Source: Bradyrhizobium sp. KBS0727
GTDB lineage: Bacteria > Pseudomonadota > Alphaproteobacteria > Rhizobiales > Xanthobacteraceae
Reading direction: 5' to 3'
DNA length: 64,000 bases
NCBI RefSeq assembly: GCF_005937885.2
Contig: NZ_CP042176.1
Location: forward strand, 5,017,501 to 5,081,500
Part shown: piece after piece, positions 9,186-18,421 of the stretch
Position numbering within the stretch: position 1 is the stretch's first letter
Layout of the letters: each line of letters begins with the position of its first letter
Notes under the pieces: model-generated
The model's database searches: none
What the model was told of the DNA's origin: nothing
Seen by the model: the letters and a program-made list of their open reading frames with translations, nothing else
Translations under genes and position numbers: made by a program

Positions 9186-9815
9186 TCATTCGTCGAAATC
9201 GTCGTCATCGTTCCTCGGCGCCATCGTGGTCGCATGCTGCAGAGAATGCGGCGTGTGATGGCGCGGTTCGCGCGGGGCCGGGCGCTCGGGCGGATCGCGG
9301 GCGATCTTCGACTGTAATTCCGCGAGGTCGGTGAAGACATCGGCCTGCCGCCGCAGTTCGTCGGCAATCATCGGCGGCTGGCTGGAAATGGTCGAGACCA
9401 CGGTGACGAGGACGCCGCGGCGCTGCATCGCCTCTACCAGCGAGCGGAAGTTGCCGTCGCCGGAGAACAGCACCATCTGGTCGATGTGTTCGGCGAGTTC
9501 CATGGCGTCGACCGCAAGCTCGATGTCCATGTTACCCTTCACCTTGCGCCGGCCGCTAGCGTCGATGAATTCCTTGGTCGCCTTGGTGATGACGGTGTAG
9601 CCGTTGTAGTCCAGCCAGTCGATCAAGGGGCGGATCGACGAGAATTCCTGATCTTCGATGATTGCTGTGTAGTAGAACGCGCGCAACAGCGTTCCGCGAC
9701 TTTGGAATTCCTTGAGCAGACGCTTGTAATCGATGTCGAAACCGAGCGCCTTGGATGTCGCGTAGAGATTGGCGCCATCGATGAACAATGCAATCTTGCT
9801 GGAGGAAGATGGCAT
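9186..9815 (-). CDS. NYN-domain (LabA-like, DUF88) putative ribonuclease
   Basis: A 209-residue protein with a NYN/PIN-like nuclease domain in residues about 6-165. The FIDGANL segment gives the first metal-binding aspartate (Asp13), then GNMDIELAVDAMELA and LFSGDGNFRSLVEAMQRRG give the remaining acidic residues, followed by the P-P-M-I-A-D-E-L-R-R-Q-A-D-x-F end. The C-terminal 40 residues are proline- and charge-rich, ending DDDDFDE, and are probably disordered. LabA-like proteins act on RNA in other bacteria. In Bradyrhizobium I recall a close homologue encoded near rpoZ, which is not seen here. The gene stands alone and looks intact. Confidence 0.85.
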   Translation of the reverse strand: MPSSSSKIALFIDGANLYATSKALGFDIDYKRLLKEFQSRGTLLRAFYYTAIIEDQEFSSIRPLIDWLDYNGYTVITKATKEFIDASGRRKVKGNMDIELAVDAMELAEHIDQMVLFSGDGNFRSLVEAMQRRGVLVTVVSTISSQPPMIADELRRQADVFTDLAELQSKIARDPPERPAPREPRHHTPHSLQHATTMAPRNDDDDFDE

Positions 9816-10135
9816 ACTGACCTTTTACAAGTAGATACCAGACAAGCCCCGCTAATTCAAACTCTGCTTGGATATTGGGAGAGACAAGAAAGTCGCGATT
9901 GAGGCGGTCTCTCAAGTGATGCTCGACAATCAAATCGCAAGTGAAGATTAAAGCATCCCAAATACGAACGAGCGAAGGCAAAAGCGCTCAAGCCCATTCT
10001 TCCGGGGTAACTCCAATTTGACCCCAGGCCCGGTTTCAAGATTGGAATCGGTCTACATCTAGATATTTTAAGTTTCAATTAGTCTTTGTATAAAGAAAAA
10101 GAGATGCTTGTATCTCGACGTCCATCAATACAAGT
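9816..10135. other. Intergenic stretch without a supported gene
   Basis: About 320 bp upstream of the NYN gene. It is less GC-rich than its surroundings near 10020-10110. No coding frame, RNA or clear repeat could be supported. Confidence 0.4.
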
Positions 10136-10399
10136 TCATCTGGTACATTTTGGCGCGCTTGCCGGTGCGATCCTGCCACCGCCGGATGGTGACGATTGCC
10201 ACCAGCGCCGACCTTTCGATCGATACGGGGCGGACATCAGCAGCAGGAAGAGAGCCCTGTCAGCTTTGTATTTGGCAGCGGCTCGGCTGCTTTCCGAACC
10301 CAGCATGACGACATCCCCTTCGGTTGTGCACACGCGCCAGCTCCATGTTCGGCCGCGCCGATTCAAGACCACTTCAAAAACTTGAAATTGGTCAGACAT
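10136..10399 (-). CDS. Small conserved-type hypothetical protein
   Basis: An 87-residue product starting MSDQFQVFEVVLNRRGRTWS at 10399. The sequence W-x-W-R-V-C-T-T-E-G-D-V-V-M-x-G-S-E-S-S-R-x-A-A-K-Y-K-A-x-R-A-L-F-L-L-L is of a kind I recall as a common small protein in Bradyrhizobium. It reads like a short two-stranded beta plus helix domain, with a basic, low-complexity tail. There is no known function and no operon partner. Confidence 0.6.
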   Translation of the reverse strand: MSDQFQVFEVVLNRRGRTWSWRVCTTEGDVVMLGSESSRAAAKYKADRALFLLLMSAPYRSKGRRWWQSSPSGGGRIAPASAPKCTR

Positions 10400-10631
10400 C
10401 GCGATCGTGACTTCCGAAGCACTTACAAGGGTGTCTCGCTCGGGTCGTTTGGGACCCGAGTGATGCGAATGAAGGCAATATGTACTCTACAAAAGTTGCA
10501 TGACGGCGATCTTGATGTAGCGCAAGCGGCCCTGCTCCCGGTCCTGCCTTCCGGCCCTGTGGCTTGTCCCGGCCCAAAGCCGTCCCAGTCGCCCAGAGCT
10601 GGCCGTCCAGCGCTGTTGGCCGGGCAAGGGG

Positions 10632-10928
10632 TCTTGTGACGTCGTAGACGAGGATGTACTCGAAATCGACTTGGTGAGAGCTAACATCGTCAAGGGGTTG
10701 GGCCAGACCAGCCCTGTTTTTCAGCTTCAGGCCGCTCTCGCCTTCGTCGCGGTAGGTGCAGACGATCGACAGATCGCGCAATTGCGCATAAGCCGCTATC
10801 GCAGCCGCCTGGTTTTCGATCGAGTAGCGCTGATAGTCCGTTGACATACGGACGTACTGCGCGGCGGGAAGGGCCTTTTGGGACGTTGGTAGTTGATTTT
10901 TTCGGACTACGAGCGCATTGGCCGCCAT
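10632..10928 (-). pseudogene. Serine recombinase (resolvase), N-terminal fragment
   Basis: From ATG 10928 about 99 codons encode a resolvase N-terminal domain: AAQYVRMSTDYQRYSIENQ with the catalytic serine (Ser29), then a VCTYRDEGESGLKLKNRAGL segment and FEYILVYDVTR. The domain stops at the point where W-G-R-F would follow. Beyond it the frame runs on into sequence unlike any recombinase (LARPTALDGQLWATG) until 10392. The DNA-binding C-terminal two thirds are missing. This is a broken large serine recombinase, a trace of an older mobile element. Confidence 0.75.
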
Positions 10929-11084
10929 CGGTCTCGCTCCCGAGTGACGCAAAGGTGACGCGCTGGAGTTTTACTTGCCGAACCACCGGCCACGGTGACC
11001 GAATTGCGTTTGCCTACCCTTAGGAAATCTGAGCGACATTGCCCAAAATAATGCGATAGCTTTGCTCAATATTGGAGAGGCATC

Positions 11085-11279
11085 ATGTCGGCCAACGCGA
11101 TAGAAATTTTGATTACGAACGCAATTCACACGGCCTTTATCAAATACCCTGAGGGCGACGGCGGCCCGAACCTCGATTATGAGTGGATTGCGCCGGACCA
11201 AAGCACCCACATCGCCAAGGCCATCCCGCTGGATCTGGCGGCTAACGGATATCAGATCGTGAAGAAGGGCGGCACCTAA
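11085..11279 (+). CDS. Small hypothetical protein
   Basis: A 64-residue product. The ATG at 11085 is preceded by GGAGAGG at a proper distance. The sequence (MSANAIEILITNAIHTAFIK, then a GDGGPNLDYEWIAPDQSTHIAKAI run and NGYQIVKKGGT) is compact and reads like a real cytoplasmic protein. No domain is recognised and no neighbour suggests a role. Confidence 0.6.
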   Translation: MSANAIEILITNAIHTAFIKYPEGDGGPNLDYEWIAPDQSTHIAKAIPLDLAANGYQIVKKGGT

Positions 11280-11841
11280 GTCGCTCGAAATCGACTGCGC
11301 TGACTACAGCGAGCCCGGTTCGCGACACGGTGCTCAGAAGTCGCGAATTCATAAACCATCAGCTTCTGTCAGCTTTGGTTTACCAGGCCCCTTAAGCTTT
11401 CACGGCGGAGCCCATGACATGGTGGCTCCCAGATCGGGGACGAACCTCGACAGGGAACGCGTCAGGGTCAGGCTGCCAAGCGGCCTGACCCGCCATCCTT
11501 CGGGGAATGCAATGGGTGCGAAGACAAGGCCACAAAAGGCGAAGCGCAAGAAATCCAGGAACAGCCCGGCGCCGGCCCACGCAGCATCAATGGCATCGGT
11601 GGCAACGCAAAATCTGATCAATATGGTCGCGGTCAGTGCAACCTCGGGCGCGGTTCTGCTCGCCCTTCTGGCCACAAGGCATTTTTAGGCCGGGCGGATT
11701 CGCGGATGCGTTGTTATGGAAGAAGTCGGCCAATGGGCTGCAAAACCGCTGGCGGTCGGGCCTGCCCGCCAGCGGCCAAAACTTCTTAAGATTTCCTTTA
11801 GTCCTAGGCATGATCATCGATGACCGCAGAGGGTCACGATC
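11280..11841. other. Ambiguous region: overlapping open frames on both strands
   Basis: Frames at 11400-11675 (minus, 91 codons, hydrophobic LFLDFLRFAFCGLVFAPIAF segment) and 11419-11688 (plus, 89 codons, K/R-rich then a hydrophobic end) overlap almost fully. Both have high third-position GC. Neither has a convincing ribosome site, so I cannot choose between them. Downstream bases up to 11841 should hold the promoter of the next gene. Confidence 0.4.
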
Positions 11842-12543
11842 ATGCAGGTCCAGCCATCGAACAGTATTGAACATATCGGTTCGCTTGAAGAAGAGACGAG
11901 CTGTCAACCACCGTCACCCCCCGCGGACGCGGATTTGTCGGACTACCTCAGTCCTATTCGGGCGGACGCGTTGCACCTTTTGAGGCCCAATGCCGGCCCG
12001 GTATACGTTCTTTGCTCTGCGGTTGCGGGCGCGCTTGCGCTGGGGTTTGGACTGGGATGGGCGAGCGGCTCGACTTGGTATGGCACGCCAACCGTCATCG
12101 CCTCTATAGCACAACCAAATACGTCTCCCCCTCGAACCGAAATGAAGTCAGCTCCCAAGTCTGAAAGCGCTCGAAAGCAGGCGGCGCTTGGTACGGCGTC
12201 CAATAGTTCGACCAAGGCTCCAAATTTATCGACAGGCTCCATGCTCCGCACTGATGGACAGGCTTCCAGAACGGCCGCTACGTCTCTTCCACTAGATCTG
12301 CCCACCGGCTCGATTTCCCCCCGCGAACCACTTTACCCGGCACCGGAGACGCGCCCGGCTACGATTGCGGGCTGGACAGTTCGCGACGTTCGAGGTGGAA
12401 CAGCCATCCTCGAGGGACCGGATGGAATCCGGTCAGCAATGGTTGGTGACACCGTGCCGGGTGTTGGCCAAATTGAATCGATCGTGCGCTGGGGCAACCG
12501 CTGGATCGTCGCCACGGCCAATGGGCTGATCGCCACACCCTAG
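11842..12543 (+). CDS. Single-pass membrane protein with C-terminal beta domain, unknown function
   Basis: A 233-residue protein. Residues about 50-75 form one membrane segment (GPVYVLCSAVAGALALGFGL, then GWASG). A Ser/Thr/Pro/Ala-rich linker (about 80-175) follows. A C-terminal domain of about 55 residues begins GWTVRDVRGGTAILEGPDG and includes a V-G-D-T-V-P-G-V-G-x-I-E-S-I-V-R-W-G-N-R-W-I-V-A-T-x-x-G-L-I pattern. I recall this domain at the ends of many Bradyrhizobium membrane proteins. It resembles small beta domains of PilP-like or secretion-system inner-membrane anchors. The protein is probably inner-membrane anchored with the domain in the periplasm. Confidence 0.65.
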   Translation: MQVQPSNSIEHIGSLEEETSCQPPSPPADADLSDYLSPIRADALHLLRPNAGPVYVLCSAVAGALALGFGLGWASGSTWYGTPTVIASIAQPNTSPPRTEMKSAPKSESARKQAALGTASNSSTKAPNLSTGSMLRTDGQASRTAATSLPLDLPTGSISPREPLYPAPETRPATIAGWTVRDVRGGTAILEGPDGIRSAMVGDTVPGVGQIESIVRWGNRWIVATANGLIATP

Positions 12544-12684
12544 CCATACAGGCCAAATGTATTCCATTAACCTTGCTCAAAAGCCTTACGCGAGTGCATG
12601 ATATTCTTAGCCCCATCGCCGCGAAGCTGCCTCACTGCATTGGAGAATTCATCAACTGGCGCTAGTCCTATGCGGGAGGACATC

Positions 12685-13158
12685 ATGCTGAGAATGATTT
12701 TGTTAGGCATGCTGATCCCGTTGAGTGTAGGAGTCCTGGCGGCAATGGAACTCAGAACTCCGCCGCGCCGTGGAGCGGCGGTCAGTGAGCCCGGTATCGA
12801 GACAGTCGCCATTCCCGATTCACTTGGGGCGCTGGCGAAGACTGATCGACTTAACGTTGCCTATGCGAGCACCGACACACCGGCACCGCCCCCTCAAGTC
12901 GATGACCGCATTTCTACATCGCAGACCGCCACTAGCAATGCTCCTAAGACTTTGAAGCCAATCAGTCGCCATCCACCTGTTCAAAAATTGACGAAAGTTC
13001 CTGCCGCTGCTCTACCCAAGCCGAGGCCAACAACCCCCAATATTGGGCGAGCTGCCATCACCGAACGTCAAAAGGTTGGCACCGACACCATACCTTGCCG
13101 GCTGAGTGCGTTTGGGGGTCTGCGTAAGGCCCTAGACTTGTCCGGCTGCGAGATTTGA
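12685..13158 (+). CDS. Secreted or membrane-anchored hypothetical protein
   Basis: A 157-residue product. The start MLRMILLGMLIPLSVGVLAA at 12685 is preceded by GGGAGGAC. This N-terminus is a signal peptide or membrane anchor. The remainder is proline-, threonine- and lysine-rich and probably disordered, ending in a short motif (CRLSAFGGLRKALDLSGCEI) with two cysteines that could form a disulphide. It lies 141 bp downstream of the preceding membrane protein on the same strand. No family is recognised. Confidence 0.5.
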   Translation: MLRMILLGMLIPLSVGVLAAMELRTPPRRGAAVSEPGIETVAIPDSLGALAKTDRLNVAYASTDTPAPPPQVDDRISTSQTATSNAPKTLKPISRHPPVQKLTKVPAAALPKPRPTTPNIGRAAITERQKVGTDTIPCRLSAFGGLRKALDLSGCEI

Positions 13159-13404
13159 TTCGGCGAGCCGCGACGACAATGTCTCTTTTCTTTCTGGGCG
13201 CGAAGCACCAGCGGATCTCTGCGCTGGAACTGGATCGGAAGACGGAGGAGTACTTGCAACCAAACAACTCCTGTACCCGGAACATCTACGAACGCTCTGA
13301 CAGGAGCAGTTTCCTGAAAGCAGGATAGCCTCGTTCCAATCTCCAACTTTGACACATTTAGCAGCGAAGCTTTCTGTCGAATCATCGAACGATGGTGCGA
13401 TAAG

Positions 13405-13668
13405 ATGCCCCAAAATGAGCCCAATACATCCACTCCTGAACTGGTCAAGGATGAAAAGCCGGTCGACGATTTCTTTGCGTCCAAACTCGCTGATCGAATC
13501 CGAATAGACAGTTGGCGCAGGAGACTGACTTACATTCGGCAAGAAATTCTCGACATCGCCGAGCAAGGCTCGCAACAAGGTTTTGTGGGCTTGAAACGGG
13601 AAACCGTGAAGCTCGCTAAATCAATTGAGCGATTAGAGGCCTTACTGGGCCTAAAAACGATTCAGTAA
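13405..13668 (+). CDS. Small helical hypothetical protein
   Basis: An 87-residue product, MPQNEPNTSTPELVKDEKPV, then a long amphipathic helical region with RIDSWRRRLTYIRQEILDIA and KRETVKLAKSIERLEALLGL. The charge pattern suggests a soluble helical or coiled-coil protein. There is no domain match that I recognise and no clear operon. Confidence 0.5.
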   Translation: MPQNEPNTSTPELVKDEKPVDDFFASKLADRIRIDSWRRRLTYIRQEILDIAEQGSQQGFVGLKRETVKLAKSIERLEALLGLKTIQ

Positions 13669-14014
13669 GGCGCTTATCGCACTTCTTCTGTTGTAGCGCC
13701 GACGAACCAGATTGGTCGAGCTTCATTCGGACGGTACGAACTCCCATTGCGCCGCAAGATCTCGGATCTGCTCGAACTTGAGGATCGTCGGCTCGTTCTA
13801 CCGAGCCGACGAGAAAAGCGAAGCTTTAACCGGGATGAATCTCCCGAAGCCTTTGCGGACTACCGGGAATGTCGATGACCGAATTCTAAAAAGAGAGGTT
13901 ACGGAACAAGTCGGCCAATGACCGACCACCCTCACCACAAGGCAAAACGCTCTCGGAACTTTTCGATCGCCGACCGTCAGACTTTTACAAATTAGCATAT
14001 GTGTATTTCAAGCT
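13669..14014. other. Intergenic stretch without a supported gene
   Basis: About 350 bp between a small plus-strand gene and the SH3-domain remnant. A 69-codon frame (13712-13921) has no ribosome site or protein-like pattern. Nothing else was seen. Confidence 0.35.
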
Positions 14015-14296
14015 TTACTGTACCCGCATCAGATGAGCGTCTGCGACGTAGCCGATGGTTTTCCCGTCCTTGGCAACCAACGTCCAGCCTTGCTCTGCTG
14101 TGACGAGTGACAGCAGCGTGCCGGCGGGCAACTGCTGAAGCTTCGCGCCTTGTCCAGCGAGCCTTTCGAACACATCCGTCGGCGCGATCACGACGTGGGT
14201 CGGCTTGGTCGGGATAGGTCCAGCTGATGACGTCTTGTCCGGGGTGGACTTTTCAGCGGATTTTCGAGGCCAGACCCTCGCGGCATAATTGCGCGC
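14015..14296 (-). pseudogene. SH3-domain protein, C-terminal remnant
   Basis: The minus-strand frame is open from just after a TGA at 14297-14299 to a TAA at 14015. It has no usable start codon near its beginning. It encodes THVVIAPTDVFERLAGQGAK, LQQLPAGTLLSLVTAEQGWT and LVAKDGKTIGYVADAHLMRV, a bacterial SH3-like domain of the kind found at the C-terminus of secreted or membrane proteins. The expected upstream part (membrane segment and linker) is absent. The 3' end of the frameshifted TauE/SafE gene directly abuts it, so a deletion has joined two remnants. Confidence 0.6.
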
Positions 14297-15008
14297 TCAG
14301 CGCCGCTGACCGACGCCCGATGAATTTCGACATCGGCTTGTGATGGCTCGCGCCAGGAGAACGAACCCAGCAACGGCAGAGAAAAGGCGGATTGCCGGAA
14401 CAACGACTGGCGACGGGAGGCGTGGACCGATCAGAAGACCGAACAGGCTTCCGATCACGGTCGCGGCGACCAACGGCACCGTTTGTGGCGCTGTTGCGAT
14501 GGCGCTCCATACAGTTCGGCCCAGTAGGCCAAGCGCTATGCAGTAGGCGGCGAGCGAACCGGCCATAATGAGACCGAGCGCCATCACCGGACCCGGGGTG
14601 GCCGTCCACGACGTCGCTATTCCTGACGTCGCCCCCATCCCCGCGATGGTCTTCCAGCCCTCGTATCTCTGCGATGTCCATCCAGGTAACGAACTGACAA
14701 GCAATATGAGGCCATCGCGGCCGTTACAAATGATTCAGAGAGGTAAGGGAACGTCACGACTCCAATCAAAATTCCGACCAAGGTAGCCCCGATCGATTGA
14801 CCGATCACCGCCCCCCATTTTCCACCCGAAAGCCAGACATGCCGATGCATGACACCACGACATTGAGCGCAAGCAGCGTTGGCACGGCGGCTTTCGCTCC
14901 AGACGTAAAGACCAGCATGGGACCGGCTACGACACTGAAGCCGACACCAATCGCGACTTGAATCAAGGCGCCCGCAAACGTTGCCAGCAAGGTAGCGGTG
15001 TCTGTCAC
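14297..15008 (-). pseudogene. TauE/SafE-family permease, frameshifted twice
   Basis: Three minus-strand frames read in order give one membrane protein. Frame 1 starts at a GTG at 15008 (MTDTATLLATFAGALIQVAI, then GVGFSVVAGPMLVFTSG) and runs to ALNVVVSCIGMSG. Frame 2 covers GKWGAVIGQSIGATLVGILI to LSESFVTAAMAS. Frame 3 runs from ILLVSSLPGW through MALGLIMAGSLAAYCIALGL to RLFSAVAGFVLLARAI. The breaks are near 14820 and 14705. The protein is a sulfite/sulfonate-type anion exporter (TauE/SafE, DUF81). Two independent frame breaks make sequencing error less likely than real decay, though both should be confirmed. Confidence 0.7.
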
Positions 15009-15828
15009 GAAATCATGTCCTATCACACAGGCCTCCAACGCGGGCCGGCGAACCGGCGTCGGGGCACGGGGCCGGCGACCGTCTGACTGTTCACCTGTTC
15101 GCACCCGTGATGTCGAATCCGCGCTTGCGGTTATGATCTGCCGAGCCGACTCACCTTGCGGACTCCCCCGTGGGGCTGGGGCGCTTCGTGCTTCCGATAT
15201 GTCGGCGGCGTCATTCCATAATCGCCCATTCCGCGAGTTAGACCCTCGGTAATTGGTCGGCGCGAATTCGCGGTTTACCGAATGAGATCATTCCGCTCCG
15301 GACATAGGCCCGTCGCGTCAACGAACTCCTGAAAGGAATGCTCTATCTTTCTCATCTCTTGTGCTCAATCTACTCAACCCTTCCAGGGGCGAGCCGGCCG
15401 AGATGTCCCGCGTCGAAGGCAGATCCAGCCGGTGTGTATCCGGGGCAGAAAGCTACTCAGCGGTCACCGGCTCCAGACAATAACGCTGCCGAGCAATCCA
15501 CTACCGATGGCGGGACAGGCTCGCGGACGGAAACGACTATTCCACCAGAACGATTTCATCACCGCCGTGCACCGCTCCTTCAACCAAAACGGCTGCATAG
15601 ATTCCTGCTTCCCTCGTGATTTTGTGTCACGCATTGGAGTATCTCGGGATTAGGTTCAGGGCTTCGGCGTCAACCGGTGTGAACTGGGTATCGACCACGG
15701 TCACTGGATTGGTGGAATTTCATGAGGCAATTCCTGTCTGTGTTGAAAGCGTCAACACCCCAGGATAGGCATGAGAACCGACTTGCTTGCCGAAGTCCGT
15801 TTTAGAATCGTAGGCTTCGCTATCACGG
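15009..15828. other. Remnant-filled intergenic region
   Basis: About 820 bp with no intact gene. On the minus strand, 15537-15626 encodes TREAGIYAAVLVEGAVHGGD and then EIVLVE before a stop, which resembles the C-terminus of a MOSC-domain protein. Further upstream (about 15645-15735) a frame encodes NPVTVVDTQFTPVDAEALNL and then IPRYSNA before a stop, also protein-like. Both are short and lack starts. They look like leftovers of lost genes. Confidence 0.4.
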
Positions 15829-16596
15829 TCAAGCAGCGAGAACATCCGCGATACGGGCCCGAATGAGTTCTCGCTCCTTGGCGCTGGTCTCGGTCGTAAA
15901 GCTCACGTCATATGCAATCATTGCCGGACGCCTGAGAACGGCGATGCGATCGCCGATCTCCAGCGCTTCACTGATTGAATGCGTGATAAAAACAGCCGTT
16001 TTTCCATTCTCCTTGACGAGTTTCACGAATTCGGCGCGCAACCGTCCCGCAGTCATTTCGTCCAATGCCGAAAACGGCTCATCGCAAAGAAGGATACTTG
16101 AATTCGTCGCGAAAGCCCGGGCGATAGAAACGCGCTGACGCATGCCACCAGAGAGCGCGTGAGGAAAGTCATTCTCGTGACCGCCTAGCCCGAGTTTCGT
16201 CAGCCACATCTGCGCCGTCGCGCGCCGCTCGCCCGCCGGCGTATCGAGCATTTCGAGTCCCAGCTCGACGTTTTCAATCGCCGTTCGCCATGGAAGGAGC
16301 CGGTCGTTCTGGAAAACGATCGCGATCTTCCCGCGGAAAGAATCGAAATCAGCGAATGGATTGCGTCCACTGACGCGAACTTCGCCACTGCTGGGTTCGG
16401 TCAGGCCGGCGATCATGTTGAAGATCGTCGATTTTCCGCAGCCGGTCTTGCCGAGGATAGCCAGCATCTCCCCTTGGCGCACCTCGAGATTAATGTTGTC
16501 CACGGCCCGGTATGACCCGGCCGCCCCCGGCTTTCCGAAGACTTTCGACACACGATCCAGCTGAATTGCGGTTCCGACAGTCGGACCGTCGCTCAT
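15829..16596 (-). CDS. ABC transporter ATP-binding protein (NitT/TauT type)
   Basis: A 255-residue ATPase that energises the importer formed with the next two genes. The start MSDGPTVG at 16596 overlaps the end of the permease gene by 4 bases. Walker A is GKTGCGKS (residues 49-56), the Q-loop is in IAIVFQNDRLLPW, the signature is ALSGGMRQRV, Walker B is ILLCDEPFSALDE, and the H-loop is in FITHSISEA. The LLPW after the Q-loop is typical of nitrate/sulfonate/taurine-type ATPases. It is the last gene of the minus-strand operon that begins at 24834. Confidence 0.93.
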   Translation of the reverse strand: MSDGPTVGTAIQLDRVSKVFGKPGAAGSYRAVDNINLEVRQGEMLAILGKTGCGKSTIFNMIAGLTEPSSGEVRVSGRNPFADFDSFRGKIAIVFQNDRLLPWRTAIENVELGLEMLDTPAGERRATAQMWLTKLGLGGHENDFPHALSGGMRQRVSIARAFATNSSILLCDEPFSALDEMTAGRLRAEFVKLVKENGKTAVFITHSISEALEIGDRIAVLRRPAMIAYDVSFTTETSAKERELIRARIADVLAA

Positions 16597-17408
16597 ATCG
16601 CCCGCTCCGAAACTGCCCGATAGCGAAAGGCCACGGTCTCGATGAGAGTCAACGTCGCCTGGACGAGCAGCACGAAGAATACCAGTTGAAGCGTCCATGC
16701 GAGTGCACCTGCCATATCGAACAGCTGTTGCTGCTGCAGAAGTTGATAACCAACGCCGCCAGTAGCGCCGACGAGTTCCGCCACGACCACGACGCGCGAT
16801 GCGTTTCCGAGATTCACTTTCCAGGCCGTTAGAATGTCCGGAAGGATTGCCGGTGCAATCATCACCCGGAACAGCTTCATTCGCGTGGGACGGAAGCTGA
16901 ACACCATCTCGACCAGGTCCTTGGACATGCCGCGAAGCGCGCCAAGCACCTGAAAGGCGAATGCCGGCAGTGTCGTCATCACCATGATGAAGAAGATGCG
17001 GAATTCGACACCATGAAACCAGATGATGGCGAACACGACCCAAGAGAGCGCGGGAATGCCCTGGAACAGCGTGAGGATCGGCGACAGGAATTTATCCATC
17101 GCCTGCGAGCGCGCCATGAGCAGCGCAAGGGCACCGCCGACGACAAAGGCTCCCGCCAGCCCTACGAGAATCCGCAGTACCGTCGCGAGAACGTCAGCAA
17201 ACAATACACCACTCGAGAGAATTTCCAGACAGCGCCAGAACACGTCGACGAGCGAAGGAAACAGGAAACGCGGAAAGAACAGCGACGCGAACTGCCACAG
17301 CGCGATGACGACGACGAACGGCAAGACAGACATGCCCAGCCGCTTTGCCGCCGAAAGTATCCGCGACGCGGGCGTCAAGGCGTCCGAGTTTAGAACCTGC
17401 TCGCTCAC
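16593..17408 (-). CDS. ABC transporter permease (NitT/TauT type)
   Basis: A 271-residue inner-membrane permease. A GTG at 17408 is chosen as start because it overlaps the TGA of the binding-protein gene (GTGA), a typical translational coupling. Longer in-frame reading only enters that gene. About six membrane segments are visible, from VLPFVVVIALWQFASLFF to LVFFVLLVQATLTLIETVAF. The cytoplasmic EAA-type loop, which contacts the ATPase, lies near ALRGMSKDLVEM. It pairs with the ATPase at 15829-16596. Confidence 0.9.
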   Translation of the reverse strand: MSEQVLNSDALTPASRILSAAKRLGMSVLPFVVVIALWQFASLFFPRFLFPSLVDVFWRCLEILSSGVLFADVLATVLRILVGLAGAFVVGGALALLMARSQAMDKFLSPILTLFQGIPALSWVVFAIIWFHGVEFRIFFIMVMTTLPAFAFQVLGALRGMSKDLVEMVFSFRPTRMKLFRVMIAPAILPDILTAWKVNLGNASRVVVVAELVGATGGVGYQLLQQQQLFDMAGALAWTLQLVFFVLLVQATLTLIETVAFRYRAVSERAI

Positions 17409-18382
17409 TTTTCCGGCCTCTTGTAGATGGTTGATGCCGCCGGATCGGCACCCAGGAAGGCGATCGACTTGCCGGCCGCATAGACCGAATTGATTTCCTT
17501 CTCGACGTCGAAGGCCCACTTGACGTTCATTCCGAGACGATCATTGGCGCGGATCAGTTCGCCAATCGCCGTTTGGTCCTCAGGCGTACCCTTGGCTGCG
17601 ATCAGCTTGGCGGCCTCGCCCGGATGCCCCGCAACCCATTCGGCTGCCTCCTTATAGGCCGCGAACAGCTTCTTCACGAGTTCCGGATTCTTCTCTGCCC
17701 AGGCAACGTGCGCGGCGACGCCGAGATACGGAATATTGCGGCTGCCCGTGAATTTCTTCCAGCTCTCGGTGATGCCGATGTCGATGGTTTGAATACCGGG
17801 CTTCTTGGAGTGCAATGTGGTGTAAGCCGGCTCCCACAACTGAATAGCGGTCGCTCGATCGGCGAGCGCATATCCAATGAGACCGGGGGTGGCCGTGTTG
17901 ACCACCGAGAATTTCGACGTGTCGGCACCGAGCTGGCGCGCAAACCAGTCGAACATCACATAATTGGTCGTGCCCTTGGCCGCAGCCAGATCCTTGCCTT
18001 CCAAGTCCTTCAACGTCTTGATGCCCGGGCGGGATGTTACGACCGCGCCCCAGAAATCGAACAGATTGAAAAGATACGTAACCCTCACGCCGCGCGTATC
18101 GGCAAGGCCGACGGTCAGCAGCGCGGCACTGCCGCCAAGCTGGAATTCGCCCGAATTGAACTGCGCCGTGTAAGCGTCTGGCGTCCGCTCTTCGAACTTG
18201 ATCAGAAGGCCGTTCTTCTCATCCAGCTTCTGCGCCTTGATGACCGGTGGAAGAAATGCACCAAGTGACGGAGCGCCAAAGACCACAATGGAAAGCTCCA
18301 CCGGCGCTTGCGCACGGACAGGGGCGGCAACAAGCAGCGTGGAGATGCACGCGACACTCGCGAGAATTCTGATCATCGTCAT
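17405..18382 (-). CDS. ABC transporter substrate-binding protein (NMT1/SsuA-like)
   Basis: A 325-residue periplasmic binding protein. The start MTMIRILASVACISTLLVAA at 18382 follows GGGAGGG at good spacing and opens a signal peptide cleaved after VRAQA. Two alpha/beta lobes follow: VELSIVVFGAPSLGAFLPPV with NGLLIKFEERTPDAYTAQFN in the first, and the hinge region near LEGKDLAAAKGTTNY. This family delivers sulfonates, nitrate, thiamine precursors or aromatic acids. With a molybdenum hydroxylase operon as its setting, an aromatic or heterocyclic acid is a reasonable guess. It is translationally coupled to the permease. Confidence 0.9.
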   Translation of the reverse strand: MTMIRILASVACISTLLVAAPVRAQAPVELSIVVFGAPSLGAFLPPVIKAQKLDEKNGLLIKFEERTPDAYTAQFNSGEFQLGGSAALLTVGLADTRGVRVTYLFNLFDFWGAVVTSRPGIKTLKDLEGKDLAAAKGTTNYVMFDWFARQLGADTSKFSVVNTATPGLIGYALADRATAIQLWEPAYTTLHSKKPGIQTIDIGITESWKKFTGSRNIPYLGVAAHVAWAEKNPELVKKLFAAYKEAAEWVAGHPGEAAKLIAAKGTPEDQTAIGELIRANDRLGMNVKWAFDVEKEINSVYAAGKSIAFLGADPAASTIYKRPEK

Positions 18383-18421
18383 GATTGTCCCTCCCGACAT
18401 TATCTCTTGATCTTTTGAACC

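Noticed and set aside
10392..10640. C-terminal continuation of the serine recombinase fragment
   Set aside because: The frame stays open, but the sequence after VYDVTR has no recombinase pattern, so only the part to about 10632 is treated as recombinase.
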